From Henningerozyma blattae CBS 6284 (taxonomy: Eukaryota > Ascomycota > Saccharomycetes > Saccharomycetales > Saccharomycetaceae): a stretch of 64,000 nucleotides of DNA. The stretch's first letter is position 1; each line of letters opens with the position of its first letter. A program made the translations under genes and the position numbers. The notes beneath the pieces were generated by a model. It saw only the letters and a program-made list of their open reading frames with translations. It was not told the origin of the DNA and searched no databases. The DNA is taken from assembly GCF_000315915.1 (NCBI RefSeq), contig NC_020194.1:248001-312000 (forward strand), given 5' to 3'. Of this stretch, positions 1 through 12,991 are shown one piece after another.

Positions 1-67
1 TTTTTTAAAAAAAAAGAAAGATACAAGAGGAAGTCAACTAGCAAGCCTTCAAAGAATCGAAAAAAAA

Positions 68-3000
68 ATGGATGGATTTTTAATGGATGCTAATGATTCG
101 GAAGATCCTACTAATAATAACAATGGTGATTCTGAATTAAATGATTTGGATATTGGAGTATTGGAGGCCAATCAATCACCTTCAAATGATTTACAATTGG
201 ATGATCAGAACGATTTTGATCTTTTTATGGATAACCCTGATTTAAGTAATAATACTAATAATATTGGTGATAGTAATGCAGAAGAGCAACTTGGTAATAA
301 TGACAATGATCTTTTAAGTCAATCGATGATAAATGACGATTCTAACATATTTTTAAATGATCAAAATGATTCATTGTTTGACAATTCGAATGACCCAGAT
401 ATCGAATTAGCCATTAACGATTCAAATATAAATGAAGATAAAGAGGACAATATGGATATAATAAAGGATATTAAAGATGATATATCAAAAGAAAATACCA
501 AGAGTGATACAAATGAAGAATCGGGTGATGGTGCTGGTGATGATGATGAAGATGACGAAGATTTATTTGGGGAAAACGATGCTGAAGGAGAAAATAATGG
601 CGAAGGAGAAAATGCTGTTGAAGAAGAAAATAGTAATTTCGCCAATACTAATGAAACTACTACTGAGACAGAACTTGTAAATAAACCAATTGAAAAGATA
701 AGTTTGAAAGACACTGATAGACCCAATGTAGACATTGGAGCATATTCTCAAGTGAATGAAAATATAAAATCTAATGAAGTTGATAAACTTAATGTAGGTT
801 CCGACCTTGGAAAAGATGATAAACCTAAGGAAGATTTGAAACCTGATACAGGTGCAAGCCATGAAGAAGAGTCTAAGCCTAAAGTTGACACAACACTTGA
901 AAAAAATCTTGATCCTAATGAAATAAACAAAACAAATAATGAATCTGATGTAAATATGGAAGCTACAAACGAAGCTGATACAAATAAAAATGGAGTAGCA
1001 ACTTTAGCCGATAAACCAAATAAGATCACTAATACTGAAATTACTGAAACTACTGAAACTACTGGTAAAGATAATATAATAACTAAAGAGCAAACGAATG
1101 AAGAACAAAAGAATGAAGAACAAAAGGATGAAGAACAAAAGGATGAAGAACAAAAGGATGAAGAACAAAAGAATAACGAACAGAAAAATGAAAATTCAAA
1201 TGTGAATACTTCAACTCAAGAAACCATAAAATCTGATACTAATGCTACGTTACCACCTGTAGAACGAACCACGATTGACCAAACTTCAAATGGCCAAAAC
1301 ACTACCGATCAAAACTCAAACACTCAAGCCGTAAATAATGAAAATACAATCGATAGAAGTACAGTTGCTATGAAAGCCCCCAAGCCATCTGAAACGAATG
1401 ATAATAAAAGTGATACAGTGGATGAAGACGAAGAAGATGAGGATGATGAGGATGAAGATATAAGGATGGAAGATGCTGATGATGATAATGATAGCAAAGT
1501 TGACATGGAAAAAGATACTAAAGAAGTGAAAGAGGAAGAAGAAGAAGACCAGAATTTTCTTTCTATACCACAAACACATGAAATTATTATCCCTAGTTAT
1601 GCAGGCTGGTTTAATCTTAAAAAGATCCATCCAATTGAAAAACAGTCATTGCCTGAATTTTTCACGAATCGAATTGCATCTAAATCTCCACAAGTATACA
1701 TCAAATATCGTAATTTCATGGTTAATTCGTATCGATTAAATCCTAATGAATATATTAGTTTAACGGCAGTACGAAGAAATCTTTGTGGTGATTCTGGAGC
1801 ATTATTCCGTATTCATCGATTTTTAATAAAATGGGGGTTAATCAATTATCAAATCAAGACTGAGAAATTACCTCAAAGTATTGAACCACCGTTAACAGGA
1901 GAATACTCGACAAGACATGATGCACCAAGAGGGCTTTTCCCCTTTGAAAGTTATAAACCAAGTGTTCAATTACCTGATATTGCTAAATTAAAAAAAATGA
2001 TGGACTTGGATGATCAATCTACTACTTTATCTCAATATTTACAAAAGACAATTTCTAAAAACATGGAGGGGACAAATAAAAAAAGAACTCGTGATGAGAG
2101 TGAAAAGCCTGTGGGGAACTCAGAGGATAAATCAAAAGAGAAGTCAGAAGAAAAACAAGAAGAAAAAACAGAAGTACACATCAAGAAACAAGATAATGTA
2201 AACAGCAATGAACCAGAAAACCCATCGAAAAAAAGACCTAAGATTCTTTCTAGTATAATTGATGAATATAATGGTATCGGTAATGAAAAAAAATGGACCA
2301 AAGAAGAATTAAAACGTCTCTTGCGAGGAATTCATGAATATGAAACAGATTGGTATAAAATCGCCAAGCATGTTGGGAATAAGACTCCCGAGGAATGTAT
2401 ACTAAGATTTTTACAATTACCTATTGAAGATTCGTACTTGTATTCTGATCAAGGAACAAATGATATTGGACCATTAAAATATGCACCACATCTGCCGTTT
2501 TCCAAGAGTGAAAACCCTGTACTATCAACTATTGCGTTTCTAGTAGGATTGGTTAACCCTAGAATCGTACAAAGCATGACTCAACGAGCCCTTCGACAGA
2601 TTGATGAAGAGGATGCTAAAGATTGGAATATGAAAGAAACGATAGATAAACTAAATGACAGCAATGCAAGTACTACGAAGGACGATAAGAAGGATGAATC
2701 AGAGGCCAAGTCAAAGGTCGACAAAGATAATAAAGATGCTAATAATGGTCATAATGATGATTGTAGTGATAATAATAATGATAATAATGGGAAGGATACA
2801 TCACGTGATAGTATAAATGATACGAAAACTGGCATGCCAGATGCCACGAGCAACACAAAAGCAGGTAGCGACGCAAAAGTGAACGACACAAAAGACGATA
2901 ATTCGAAAACGGACGACGCGAAAAATAACGGCACGAAAAATGGTGACACGAAAAACAGCGATACGAAAAGCATTGACACGAAAAATAATGACGAAAAAGA

Positions 3001-3592
3001 ATTCGCAAAACCCATTCCTCCTGCCTCACTTCAAGAAGCTGCATCTATTGCTTTAGGAAGTGTTGGTGTGCGTAGTGGGATCTGCACTCGTCATGAACGC
3101 GAAGGCCTTACTGCAATTGGTAGTCAAATGGTTGCTGCCGAGTTAACCAAAGTACGTCTCAAATTGCAATTACTATCGACTATAGAACGTGCTGCAGAAT
3201 TAGACCGTAAGAACCTACAACATCAACATGAACAATTATTGGTGGCTCGTCTTGGTCTACAAGCTGCTGGTCAACGTGTAGTACGCACACTACGCGCTGT
3301 TGTTCGTGACGTGCGCGATGCCACAAGTTCTATCGATACACCAATTGCTTCTACCACTACCAGCTCAGCTACATTTCAACTTGCTGATGCTGATGCAAGG
3401 CTAGATGCTGCCGAACAATTACTGATACGTCCCGCTATTGTCAGCCTAGGCACCGGTACGTCACGTGCTGCAGACGATACAGGCTCGGCGGCTACAGCTA
3501 GTAGTGCAGCCACAACCACAACTACAGCATCGGCTGGTCCACCTCCTGTTTCACTGGCTGCACCTCAGTTGTACCATTATTGGTCAGGCTGA
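68..3592 (+). CDS. SWI3: Swi3, SWI/SNF chromatin-remodelling complex subunit
   Basis: Core scaffold subunit of the nuclear SWI/SNF ATP-dependent nucleosome remodeller. The 1174-residue product has a very acidic Asn/Glu/Asp-rich N-terminal half. A SWIRM domain follows at about residues 503-600 (starting HEIIIPSYAGWFNL and containing LRRNLCGDSGALFRIHRF-like core residues). A SANT domain lies at about 740-787 (KKWTKEELKRLLRGI, with the WYKIAKHVGNKTPEEC core). A coiled-coil, leucine-zipper-like segment sits near 1017-1065, and the tail is Ala/Thr-rich. The SWIRM-SANT-coiled-coil order is diagnostic of the Swi3/MOIRA family. It is longer than S. cerevisiae Swi3 (about 825 residues), mostly through the low-complexity N-terminus and a DTK-rich repeat region at about 930-980. 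It is followed by ATG27, as in S. cerevisiae, but RPL17B, which lies between them there, is missing. The start is the first Met of the frame; a second Met lies five codons later. Confidence 0.95.
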   Translation: MDGFLMDANDSEDPTNNNNGDSELNDLDIGVLEANQSPSNDLQLDDQNDFDLFMDNPDLSNNTNNIGDSNAEEQLGNNDNDLLSQSMINDDSNIFLNDQNDSLFDNSNDPDIELAINDSNINEDKEDNMDIIKDIKDDISKENTKSDTNEESGDGAGDDDEDDEDLFGENDAEGENNGEGENAVEEENSNFANTNETTTETELVNKPIEKISLKDTDRPNVDIGAYSQVNENIKSNEVDKLNVGSDLGKDDKPKEDLKPDTGASHEEESKPKVDTTLEKNLDPNEINKTNNESDVNMEATNEADTNKNGVATLADKPNKITNTEITETTETTGKDNIITKEQTNEEQKNEEQKDEEQKDEEQKDEEQKNNEQKNENSNVNTSTQETIKSDTNATLPPVERTTIDQTSNGQNTTDQNSNTQAVNNENTIDRSTVAMKAPKPSETNDNKSDTVDEDEEDEDDEDEDIRMEDADDDNDSKVDMEKDTKEVKEEEEEDQNFLSIPQTHEIIIPSYAGWFNLKKIHPIEKQSLPEFFTNRIASKSPQVYIKYRNFMVNSYRLNPNEYISLTAVRRNLCGDSGALFRIHRFLIKWGLINYQIKTEKLPQSIEPPLTGEYSTRHDAPRGLFPFESYKPSVQLPDIAKLKKMMDLDDQSTTLSQYLQKTISKNMEGTNKKRTRDESEKPVGNSEDKSKEKSEEKQEEKTEVHIKKQDNVNSNEPENPSKKRPKILSSIIDEYNGIGNEKKWTKEELKRLLRGIHEYETDWYKIAKHVGNKTPEECILRFLQLPIEDSYLYSDQGTNDIGPLKYAPHLPFSKSENPVLSTIAFLVGLVNPRIVQSMTQRALRQIDEEDAKDWNMKETIDKLNDSNASTTKDDKKDESEAKSKVDKDNKDANNGHNDDCSDNNNDNNGKDTSRDSINDTKTGMPDATSNTKAGSDAKVNDTKDDNSKTDDAKNNGTKNGDTKNSDTKSIDTKNNDEKEFAKPIPPASLQEAASIALGSVGVRSGICTRHEREGLTAIGSQMVAAELTKVRLKLQLLSTIERAAELDRKNLQHQHEQLLVARLGLQAAGQRVVRTLRAVVRDVRDATSSIDTPIASTTTSSATFQLADADARLDAAEQLLIRPAIVSLGTGTSRAADDTGSAATASSAATTTTTASAGPPPVSLAAPQLYHYWSG
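1098..1172 (+). repeat. 15-bp tandem repeat coding EEQK(N/D) units in SWI3
   Basis: A near-perfect 15-base unit (gaagaacaaaaggat and close variants) is repeated about five times in frame, encoding successive EEQKD/EEQKN pentapeptides in the acidic N-terminal half of Swi3. It is an in-frame minisatellite, so the copy number probably varies between strains. Confidence 0.85.
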
Positions 3593-3984
3593 CCTGAAAA
3601 TAAAATTGTAATAGTAACGTTGATCTTACACTTCCTAATTTAGTATACATGCTTTTCGCGTAACAGTTACCTTTTTTGCGGAGGTCCTGCGGGCTTTCTC
3701 CGACACAGAAACAACTGCATACTAAAAATATTCCGGGACTTCGGACATCACGATATTTGATAAATATTCAGGGCACCGTGCCGATGAAATATAAATAAAA
3801 AAGCATCATTAATATAAATATAAATATCAGTATAATAATTATATAGATATATTTATACTTAATATAAATATATGTATATATATACGACATAGAAATACAT
3901 TTAGTTTGCACATATATTATACTTTATTTCTCATATTTCAGTCAAACAAGATAAAAAAAATAAAATAAAATAAAATATTACCTC
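3593..3984. other. SWI3-ATG27 intergenic region
   Basis: A 392-base tandem intergenic region. The first 200 bases are unusually GC-rich for this window, with short inverted GC-rich words (for example ccgggacttcgga near 3733). The rest is TA-rich, with TATA-like repeats at 3840-3890 and an A/T-rich leader before ATG27. RPL17B occupies this interval in S. cerevisiae, but no ribosomal-protein remnant is visible here. Confidence 0.6.
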
Positions 3985-4628
3985 ATGGTCTCTAGAAACT
4001 TACTTTTATCCCTTTTTGCATCCACTGCCTTTGCACTAGATTGTTCGTCTCATGAACTTCTATCCAAATTTCGCATCTCGAATAGTAAGTCTCTAATTGA
4101 GAAAACTTCTGTTTGGCAAACTCCTCCTTCTCTAACTTTTGAGAATTGGTTTATTGATATTTGCCAAACTTCTAATAATACTCGTTGTAATGATGATGAT
4201 TATTTATGTAGTACTACTGAAGTGCAAGTACAAACACCAGCTTCACAAGAATCAAAACTTCTTACTCAAATGATTCACTTCAATGATAAGTTGGATACTG
4301 ATGTCGATATATTTCAACATCACAACGAAAAGGGGTTCCAGTTTGTTCTTTATAACAATGTTTGGGGTGATAAAACTTTCGATACAAAATTATTATATCA
4401 TTGTAGTAAAAATAAAGAAACAGATGAACTAGTATTTTTCAGGTGGTTGCATGACCAATTGATAATAAAGATAGATGGACCTTCAGGCTGTTTGATCGAT
4501 GAAAACGATTCTCTATTTGATAAAAAGTGCTTAGGTTGGGAATACTTCAAAATATCGATGATCAGTTCCATGATTATCATGTTAGGTCTTGTTGGTTTGA
4601 TTAAATACCTTCATTCATTAGGGTATCT

Positions 4629-4659
<31 letters not shown>

Positions 4660-4707
4660 GATCAAGAACAACTACAATTGGATGAAGAAAAGGGGTTGTT
4701 AGAGTAG
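3985..4707 (+). CDS. ATG27: Atg27, type I membrane protein for Atg9 vesicle trafficking
   Basis: Transmembrane autophagy protein that cycles between Golgi, endosome, vacuole and pre-autophagosomal structures and supports Atg9 movement. The 240-residue product begins with a cleavable signal peptide (about residues 1-17, cut before LDCSS). A cysteine-containing lumenal domain with the family signatures TPPS, W(F/W)I(D/N)(I/V)C and GPSGCL follows. One membrane segment lies at about 190-207, then a short cytosolic tail. Family members usually end in a tyrosine sorting motif (YSAV in S. cerevisiae). Here the tail is a run of 10 Gln (216-225) followed by an acidic stretch ending DEEKGLLE, which fits an acidic dileucine signal. 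The protein is shorter than the 271-residue S. cerevisiae protein. Its position after SWI3 matches YJL178C. Confidence 0.92.
4630..4659 (+). repeat. (CAA)10 polyglutamine tract in ATG27 tail
   Basis: Ten uninterrupted CAA codons encode Gln216-Gln225 in the cytosolic tail just after the membrane segment. Confidence 0.95.
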
Positions 4708-4892
4708 ACTAGAATTCGTTAGTCATGTGATCTCATTCTTATTTCCTGATTTGGTATTACGTAAGTTTCCTTATCATTTCATTTCATTGTTTATTATTAT
4801 TATTTTTCTGTATTATATATACATATATATTGCATTGTTACTAGTTATATTCTTTGTTAAATCTTTTATTTTATCATTCTTCTTCACCCCCT

Positions 4893-5022
4893 TTACCAAT
4901 CAATAGTTCTTCCTTTTGCAATTGTGTTTTGTAAAGGTGTATATTTGAAATCCCATGAAGGTGGAACAAGTTTATAATCTTCTTCATAATTTTTGGAATA
5001 TTTAGGTGGTTTTAATCTTTTT
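4893..5022 (-). other. -1-frame continuation of the orphan ORF
   Basis: About 43 codons remain open in the -1 frame straight after the A6 run at 5018-5023 (minus strand reads AACAAAAAAGATTAAAACC). The peptide is rich in Pro, Trp, Tyr and charged residues, unlike random translation of AT-rich spacer. It probably represents the true C-terminus of the orphan protein if the A run is one base off. Confidence 0.5.
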
Positions 5023-5911
5023 TGTTTTTATTATCCATCATAATATCATTTTCGTATTTTTTTAAATACTTACCTTCCATGTATAAAAATAAATGGTATG
5101 GTATAACAGGTCTGTTGAATTTAAATAAAATCCGTTTAGTAATCAATTTGTTAATTCGGATAAATTCAATAGAGAATTTTATAGATGGTTGTTTGATAAT
5201 TTTAACCATATCTCTCCAGCCGACATCTCCTTTTTTGTTAAATATCCATAATTCTAAATTCTTAAGATGGAAATAAATATTAACCATATCTTCATTTTTA
5301 ATTCCCCCTCCTAAAAATATAACATATCCACTAGTTAAAGGTTCACAAAATCCTATTTTCTTATCTATCAGTTTGAAAATCGTTAAAGGTGTACCGTATC
5401 GATCCCATGATTTTTGAATAGGCTCCAACTTCAATTTAATATCATTATTCTCGATTACAGGCATGGTAGATAGATAACTTAATTCATACAACGGTTTTTC
5501 ACCTTTATTACATTTTTTAATTTTATCTTTGATGACTTTATTAAAATAGTCAAATCCACCCTCATTAAATATTTTAGTGACAATTTTATTATATGTATTT
5601 GCATTTTGGTCATTTGACATACTTGGTAAATCCAATTTACAATAAACTTTCGATTCAGTATTAAAAATTATATAAACCGGTTTATATTGAGAAACTGAAT
5701 TTTTTCTTTCTAATTTACCATTTAATGCAAATTCACATACCTCACTTAAATATTTACTTTTAGTTAATATCATATTTTCTCTTAGAAATTGATATTCTCG
5801 ACCAATATTTAATTCACTTGGTAAAAACCATTCTTCTGCAGAACATAAAAGGTCAATATCAGGTACGTCAATTCTATAATCATCCATTTTTTTTGGCGTC
5901 TCGTATAGCAA
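5012..5911 (-). CDS. Unrecognised protein, probably frameshifted near its 3' end
   Basis: I do not recognise this gene; S. cerevisiae has nothing between ATG27 and PFD1. The open frame codes for 299 residues. It looks like a soluble globular protein: mixed composition, several Trp and Cys, no signal peptide, no membrane segment and no long homopolymer. Met1 and Met9 (MDDYRIDVPDIDLL) are both possible starts. The frame closes just after an A-rich stretch ending in six As (KNKKD, then stop). In the -1 frame it would continue for 43 more codons to a TAA at 4893-4895, with a protein-like composition (KRLKPPKY near its start, PPSWDF in the middle, GRTIDW at its end). The gene may carry a one-base indel, a sequencing error in the A run, or a ribosomal frameshift. 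It is convergent with ATG27. It could be a fast-evolving lineage-specific gene or a decaying copy of a known one. Confidence 0.6.
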   Translation of the reverse strand: MLYETPKKMDDYRIDVPDIDLLCSAEEWFLPSELNIGREYQFLRENMILTKSKYLSEVCEFALNGKLERKNSVSQYKPVYIIFNTESKVYCKLDLPSMSNDQNANTYNKIVTKIFNEGGFDYFNKVIKDKIKKCNKGEKPLYELSYLSTMPVIENNDIKLKLEPIQKSWDRYGTPLTIFKLIDKKIGFCEPLTSGYVIFLGGGIKNEDMVNIYFHLKNLELWIFNKKGDVGWRDMVKIIKQPSIKFSIEFIRINKLITKRILFKFNRPVIPYHLFLYMEGKYLKKYENDIMMDNKNKKD

Positions 5912-6496
5912 TTGAATTATATAATTTCTTTTTTAATATATATATATTTATTTATTTATTTATTTAAGTTTAATTGTTGAAGAATATAAAATTATTATAT
6001 ATAAACATATAATTTTTTTTAAAAATTTTAACAGTTACATTTTTAATGATTTTTCACTTGTGAAACTCGAAACTAACTCATAAAATTGTATATGATACCC
6101 CTCTTTTTTTATTATGAAGTCTAGCCTCTTACTTAAACTTTTAAACCCTAACCTATGAAATTTTTCCCTATATAAACTACATATTCACTTTTATCCACCC
6201 TTACCTTTTCGGAAACTTTTTTGACATTTTAAAATTGGCGGTTAATTTTATCTTTACTATAAAATATAATCATAATAGCAGCTCATACTATTTTCCAGAA
6301 TATAGCTTTTATTTCTTGTTTTATGATATCCATGTAAAGAATTTATTTTTATTTAAATATGATTTAAAATTTGATGTAATTCAAAACGAGTCATATTATT
6401 AAGTTATATATGATACATAATATATATGCTGAAACATATATCAGGTGGTCGTACATATCAGCTTTAAATGCAATAGGCTATTTTTTGAAACCAAAT
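5912..6496. other. Orphan ORF promoter and PFD1 3' flank
   Basis: A 585-base AT-rich spacer containing the upstream region of the orphan gene and the 3' end of PFD1. TATA-like repeats occur at 5938-5960. A poly-pyrimidine stretch and an ACCCTAACC word lie near 6145. No ORF, tRNA or repeat is visible. Confidence 0.5.
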
Positions 6497-6847
6497 TTAT
6501 GATGCAGCAGTTAGCTTTTTTAACCCATCTACAGATTTTTCGATTGTAGTTTCTAAATAATCTTTCTTAATATTCAAGGCTTTGATTTGCTCTTTAACTG
6601 TACTCTCATCTTTACTTAAATCTTCAATATATGATTCTTTCTTTTGTAATACAAATGCTCTACCGCATGATCTCCATACGTTTTTATTATCATATGAATT
6701 TAATTCTTGTTTAGTTAATTGGGCAATTCTATCTTGTCTTTCTAATTGTTGAATTTGAGCTTTTACCGTAACTAATTGTTGTTGGGAAGTACGTAGGGTA
6801 TTAACTATTTCGTTAGATAATTGTTGTTGCTTAGATGGTTGGGACAT
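6497..6847 (-). CDS. PFD1: Prefoldin subunit 1 (beta-type)
   Basis: Beta-type subunit of the cytosolic hexameric prefoldin (GimC) chaperone, which hands unfolded actin and tubulin to the CCT chaperonin. The 116-residue product is the expected size (109 in S. cerevisiae). It shows two long helical coiled-coil arms (about 5-45 and 75-112) around a small beta region carrying the family signature VWRSCGRAFVL and the following KKDYLE(T)TIEK segment. It is divergent from ATP12, as PFD1 and ATP12 (YJL179W/YJL180C) are in S. cerevisiae. No intron is evident. Confidence 0.95.
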   Translation of the reverse strand: MSQPSKQQQLSNEIVNTLRTSQQQLVTVKAQIQQLERQDRIAQLTKQELNSYDNKNVWRSCGRAFVLQKKESYIEDLSKDESTVKEQIKALNIKKDYLETTIEKSVDGLKKLTAAS

Positions 6848-7406
6848 ATTATTATCTACTAGTGGGATATTTCTGTATACAATCCTTTTCTTATTGTTTA
6901 TTTGTTTTTTTAACCAACCATTTTAACTACAGTTTGTTCTTGAAGTGTTTTTCAATCTATTTTCTTAAAACGAAAAATCATTCAATGAAAGACGAAAACA
7001 GTTTTTTCAACAAAAAACAATATAATAAATATACTCTATATATGAAATTAATCAAGTTACTATCTAAACTAAGATTCTGTTCTTAAATTTAAAACTACTT
7101 TATCATTGAATTATCCCAAGTTTAAAATTTTTTATATTAATAATTTTTGTCATAGAAATAACTTGAAAGCTTAAATCTTGTTCTAATATAGATTTTAACT
7201 ATATGGTATCAAAAAAATACGTATAGTGGATAAATTTTAAAAATTTACTTTTTAATTTGTAAAATTTGGAGTTTTAAATCAATAAAAATATCGTGTACTG
7301 TGCAAAAGGTTTTATTTAAAATTGCCGAATTAAAGAGACGTTGTTACTCCGTTAAGTATATTTGCTAAATTGAAAGCATATAAATACAAACACCCACCTC
7401 CATAGA
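6848..7406. other. PFD1-ATP12 divergent promoter region
   Basis: A 559-base divergent spacer, AT-rich, with no recognised binding sites and no supported ORF; the 83-codon open frame inside it has no protein-like features. A pyrimidine/purine-mixed leader precedes the ATP12 start. Confidence 0.5.
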
Positions 7407-8285
7407 ATGATATATATCCCTTCTAGGCCTTTGCTTCATGTTTTTAAAAGACAGTTTCACAATTCTATCCCTCTTTGTCAGAAGCCTTTAACTCGTTCTC
7501 TTTGGAAAACCGTCTCTGTAAGCCCTATTGATGGTACTTCACAAGTAGCATTACAATTAGATGGTAGAACAGTAAGAACCCCTGGGGGGTTGCCATTAGA
7601 ATTTCCAGATACACATACGGTATTAGCATCAATGCTTCAAAGGGAATGGCAGGCTGTCACTGAAAAAGCTACTAAAGGTAAAGGTCCTGGAAATTGGAAA
7701 AAGCTTCAAAGAGAAAACCTCCCGCTAACTTCCTTAGTAGGAAGATGTTTAGGTCTTCAAATGAGTCCTAAGGATAGGAATGCAGCTAAAAAATCTCTTA
7801 TACCGTTTATTGACACTGACACTCTGGTAGTTATGTCACCTCAAAATGAGTTGGATGGTGTCTTGAGATCTAGACAAGAAGAGCTTTATCCGAAATTTGT
7901 CAAGTTAACAGAAGACCTATTCTCAAAAGATTTCAATCCTGAAGGCTCGGCACCTTTACGTCTATCAATATTAGATACAGAGACTCATGGAATCAGACCT
8001 CATAAACAGTCACAACCTGTTACAGATGCTGCTGTCAACTACCTTGACTCCTTAACACCTTGGAATCTTGCTGTCATGGAGCATACAGTAGTTGCAACAA
8101 AGTCATTTCTATGTGGTATCTTACTCTTACAATCTTGGGCTCCGGTAAAGGATATTGCTGAATTAAGTTTACTAGAGGCAATATGCCAAGCTGAGCGTTG
8201 GGGAAGCATCCCTGAATCTCATGAAAGAGAGAGATTACAACTAGAACAATCACTACATTGTGCCGCATTAGTTGCATTTGGTTAA
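7407..8285 (+). CDS. ATP12: Atp12, mitochondrial F1-ATPase assembly chaperone
   Basis: Matrix chaperone that binds the F1 alpha subunit during ATP synthase assembly. The 292-residue product has a basic, Arg/Ser-containing N-terminal presequence (about 1-30) with no acidic residues. The ATP12 family core follows: VALQLDGRTVRTP near residue 47, LPLTSLVGRCLGLQM near 106, DTDTLVVMSP near 133 and PWNLAVMEHTVVATKSFLCG near 218. It is slightly shorter than S. cerevisiae Atp12 (325). It faces away from PFD1, as in S. cerevisiae. Confidence 0.95.
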   Translation: MIYIPSRPLLHVFKRQFHNSIPLCQKPLTRSLWKTVSVSPIDGTSQVALQLDGRTVRTPGGLPLEFPDTHTVLASMLQREWQAVTEKATKGKGPGNWKKLQRENLPLTSLVGRCLGLQMSPKDRNAAKKSLIPFIDTDTLVVMSPQNELDGVLRSRQEELYPKFVKLTEDLFSKDFNPEGSAPLRLSILDTETHGIRPHKQSQPVTDAAVNYLDSLTPWNLAVMEHTVVATKSFLCGILLLQSWAPVKDIAELSLLEAICQAERWGSIPESHERERLQLEQSLHCAALVAFG

Positions 8286-8883
8286 CGATTTCTTCATATA
8301 AGGAACTATTAATATATACAACGTAATTTAATACATCTATAGATATATTCTAGAATAAGACATGTAAATATGCATATTAATTTGTTAAAAAGTACAAAAT
8401 ATTGAATTGTTAATCATGTGTGTTTCAAATATAAAATGGAAAGGAAAGTTTTTATGTGACAATGAAAAACAAAATATAAAATTCACTTATAAAAATTATT
8501 TATCTGTACCTTTGTTCCTACGACCTCAAAATATTATTAAGCAAAGTCTATTCTTAGAATATTAATACATAATAACACACTTAACTCTGCTAGGAGTTTT
8601 ATTAATATGCATAATAGTACTATTTCAAACTATTGCAACAAGAATACCACTAACAAAATAATATACTAAGTAAAAATAATACACTTATCAAAGATAATTC
8701 TAATTTTTTTAGAAGAAACATGTAAAGTGTTTAAAGTTATTAGAGCAAAAATATTAATAGTTAAAGGAAACTTATTATATACTAAATTAACAACAACATC
8801 AATAATATCCCGAAAAGCATTCGTGATAGTATTTAGTGAAAATTCATATATATATATATATATATAACAAAAAGAATAGAATA
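8286..8883. other. Convergent spacer, ATP12 / YJL181W-family gene
   Basis: 598 bases between two converging 3' ends. AT-rich, with a (TA)n run at about 8847-8866 that may serve as a polyadenylation efficiency element for either gene. No supported gene is visible. Confidence 0.5.
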
Positions 8884-12135
<3,252 letters not shown>

Positions 12136-12991
12136 TAGTTAAGTTAAACGAGCGTTAATTGATTAGCAATTTGGTATTTGTGATAATGAGAAACAAAAAA
12201 AAGAAAATTAAAAAAGCAATGTAATGAAATACAGATTAAAATACAAATAAAATTAAAATATAATCAAAATGACAGATGGAAAAAAGACAGTGTTGAATAA
12301 TCTTCTGAGAATGATAATGTCCTGGTTTATATGAGAAAGGCTAAATAGCAAATGTTAAGCAGCAAATGATAAAAGAGACAATTTTATAAGCAAAAAAAGT
12401 TTTCCTTCGTGGGTGGGTTAAAAAAAAAAAGAAATTAAAGCAAAGAATGAAACAAATAATACCAGATATATCTTAAGTATATAAAATTATTGATTATTCT
12501 AAGTGACTAAATTTAAGACTAAAATTTTTGGTTCATATATTTTTATAAAGGTGATAATAAAAACCCTTTGTATTTTGAAATAATCTAGAGTCTAAGCAAT
12601 GAAAAATTCTTTGTTAATTCAATTAACTTTCTTCTCAGGGCACTAAGCCTATAAGCCGAAACATCAATAAGCTAAAAATGGAATTTCTGACGCTTTAGCG
12701 TAAATACGCGGAAAACACGTTAAGGCAAGACGCGTGAAAAAAAGAAAACAAAGAACGATGGAATTGGAAGGTGGAAGAAAATTTGATCAGATAAACACGA
12801 AAAGAAAATAGGAAGGGTCTATGTGTTTCAAAAGAAAGAATTTCTTGTAGGAACGTTTGTTGGGAGGAATGTGGTGTTGGAAGACTGTGCAGAAAGTGAA
12901 GTATGCAGTATTGAAAGATTACGTAGGAAAGTAGAGTAAAATGGAGTAAAGTGGAGTATGTAGAGTATGTAAAGTATGTATTAGTGGGGGG
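12136..12991. other. YJL181W-family promoter and MNN11 3' flank
   Basis: An 856-base tandem spacer. It holds a cluster of G1/S-type elements at 12706-12802 and, next to the MNN11 stop, an imperfect short repeat of GGAGTA/GAGTATGT words at about 12930-12978. No ORF is supported. Confidence 0.6.
12706..12802. promoter_or_regulatory. MCB/SCB-like cluster upstream of the YJL181W-family gene
   Basis: An ACGCGG word at 12706-12711, a perfect MluI cell-cycle box ACGCGT at 12730-12735 and a perfect SCB-type CACGAAA at 12796-12802 lie 570-670 bases upstream of the start. Mbp1/Swi6 and Swi4/Swi6 bind these words in S. cerevisiae, where YJL181W is reported as a likely Mbp1 target. Function here is inferred. 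Confidence 0.55.

Noticed and set aside
6200..6235. TTTCGGAAA word resembling reverse CDEIII
   Set aside because: The flanking bases do not match, and no CDEI lies about 100 bases away.
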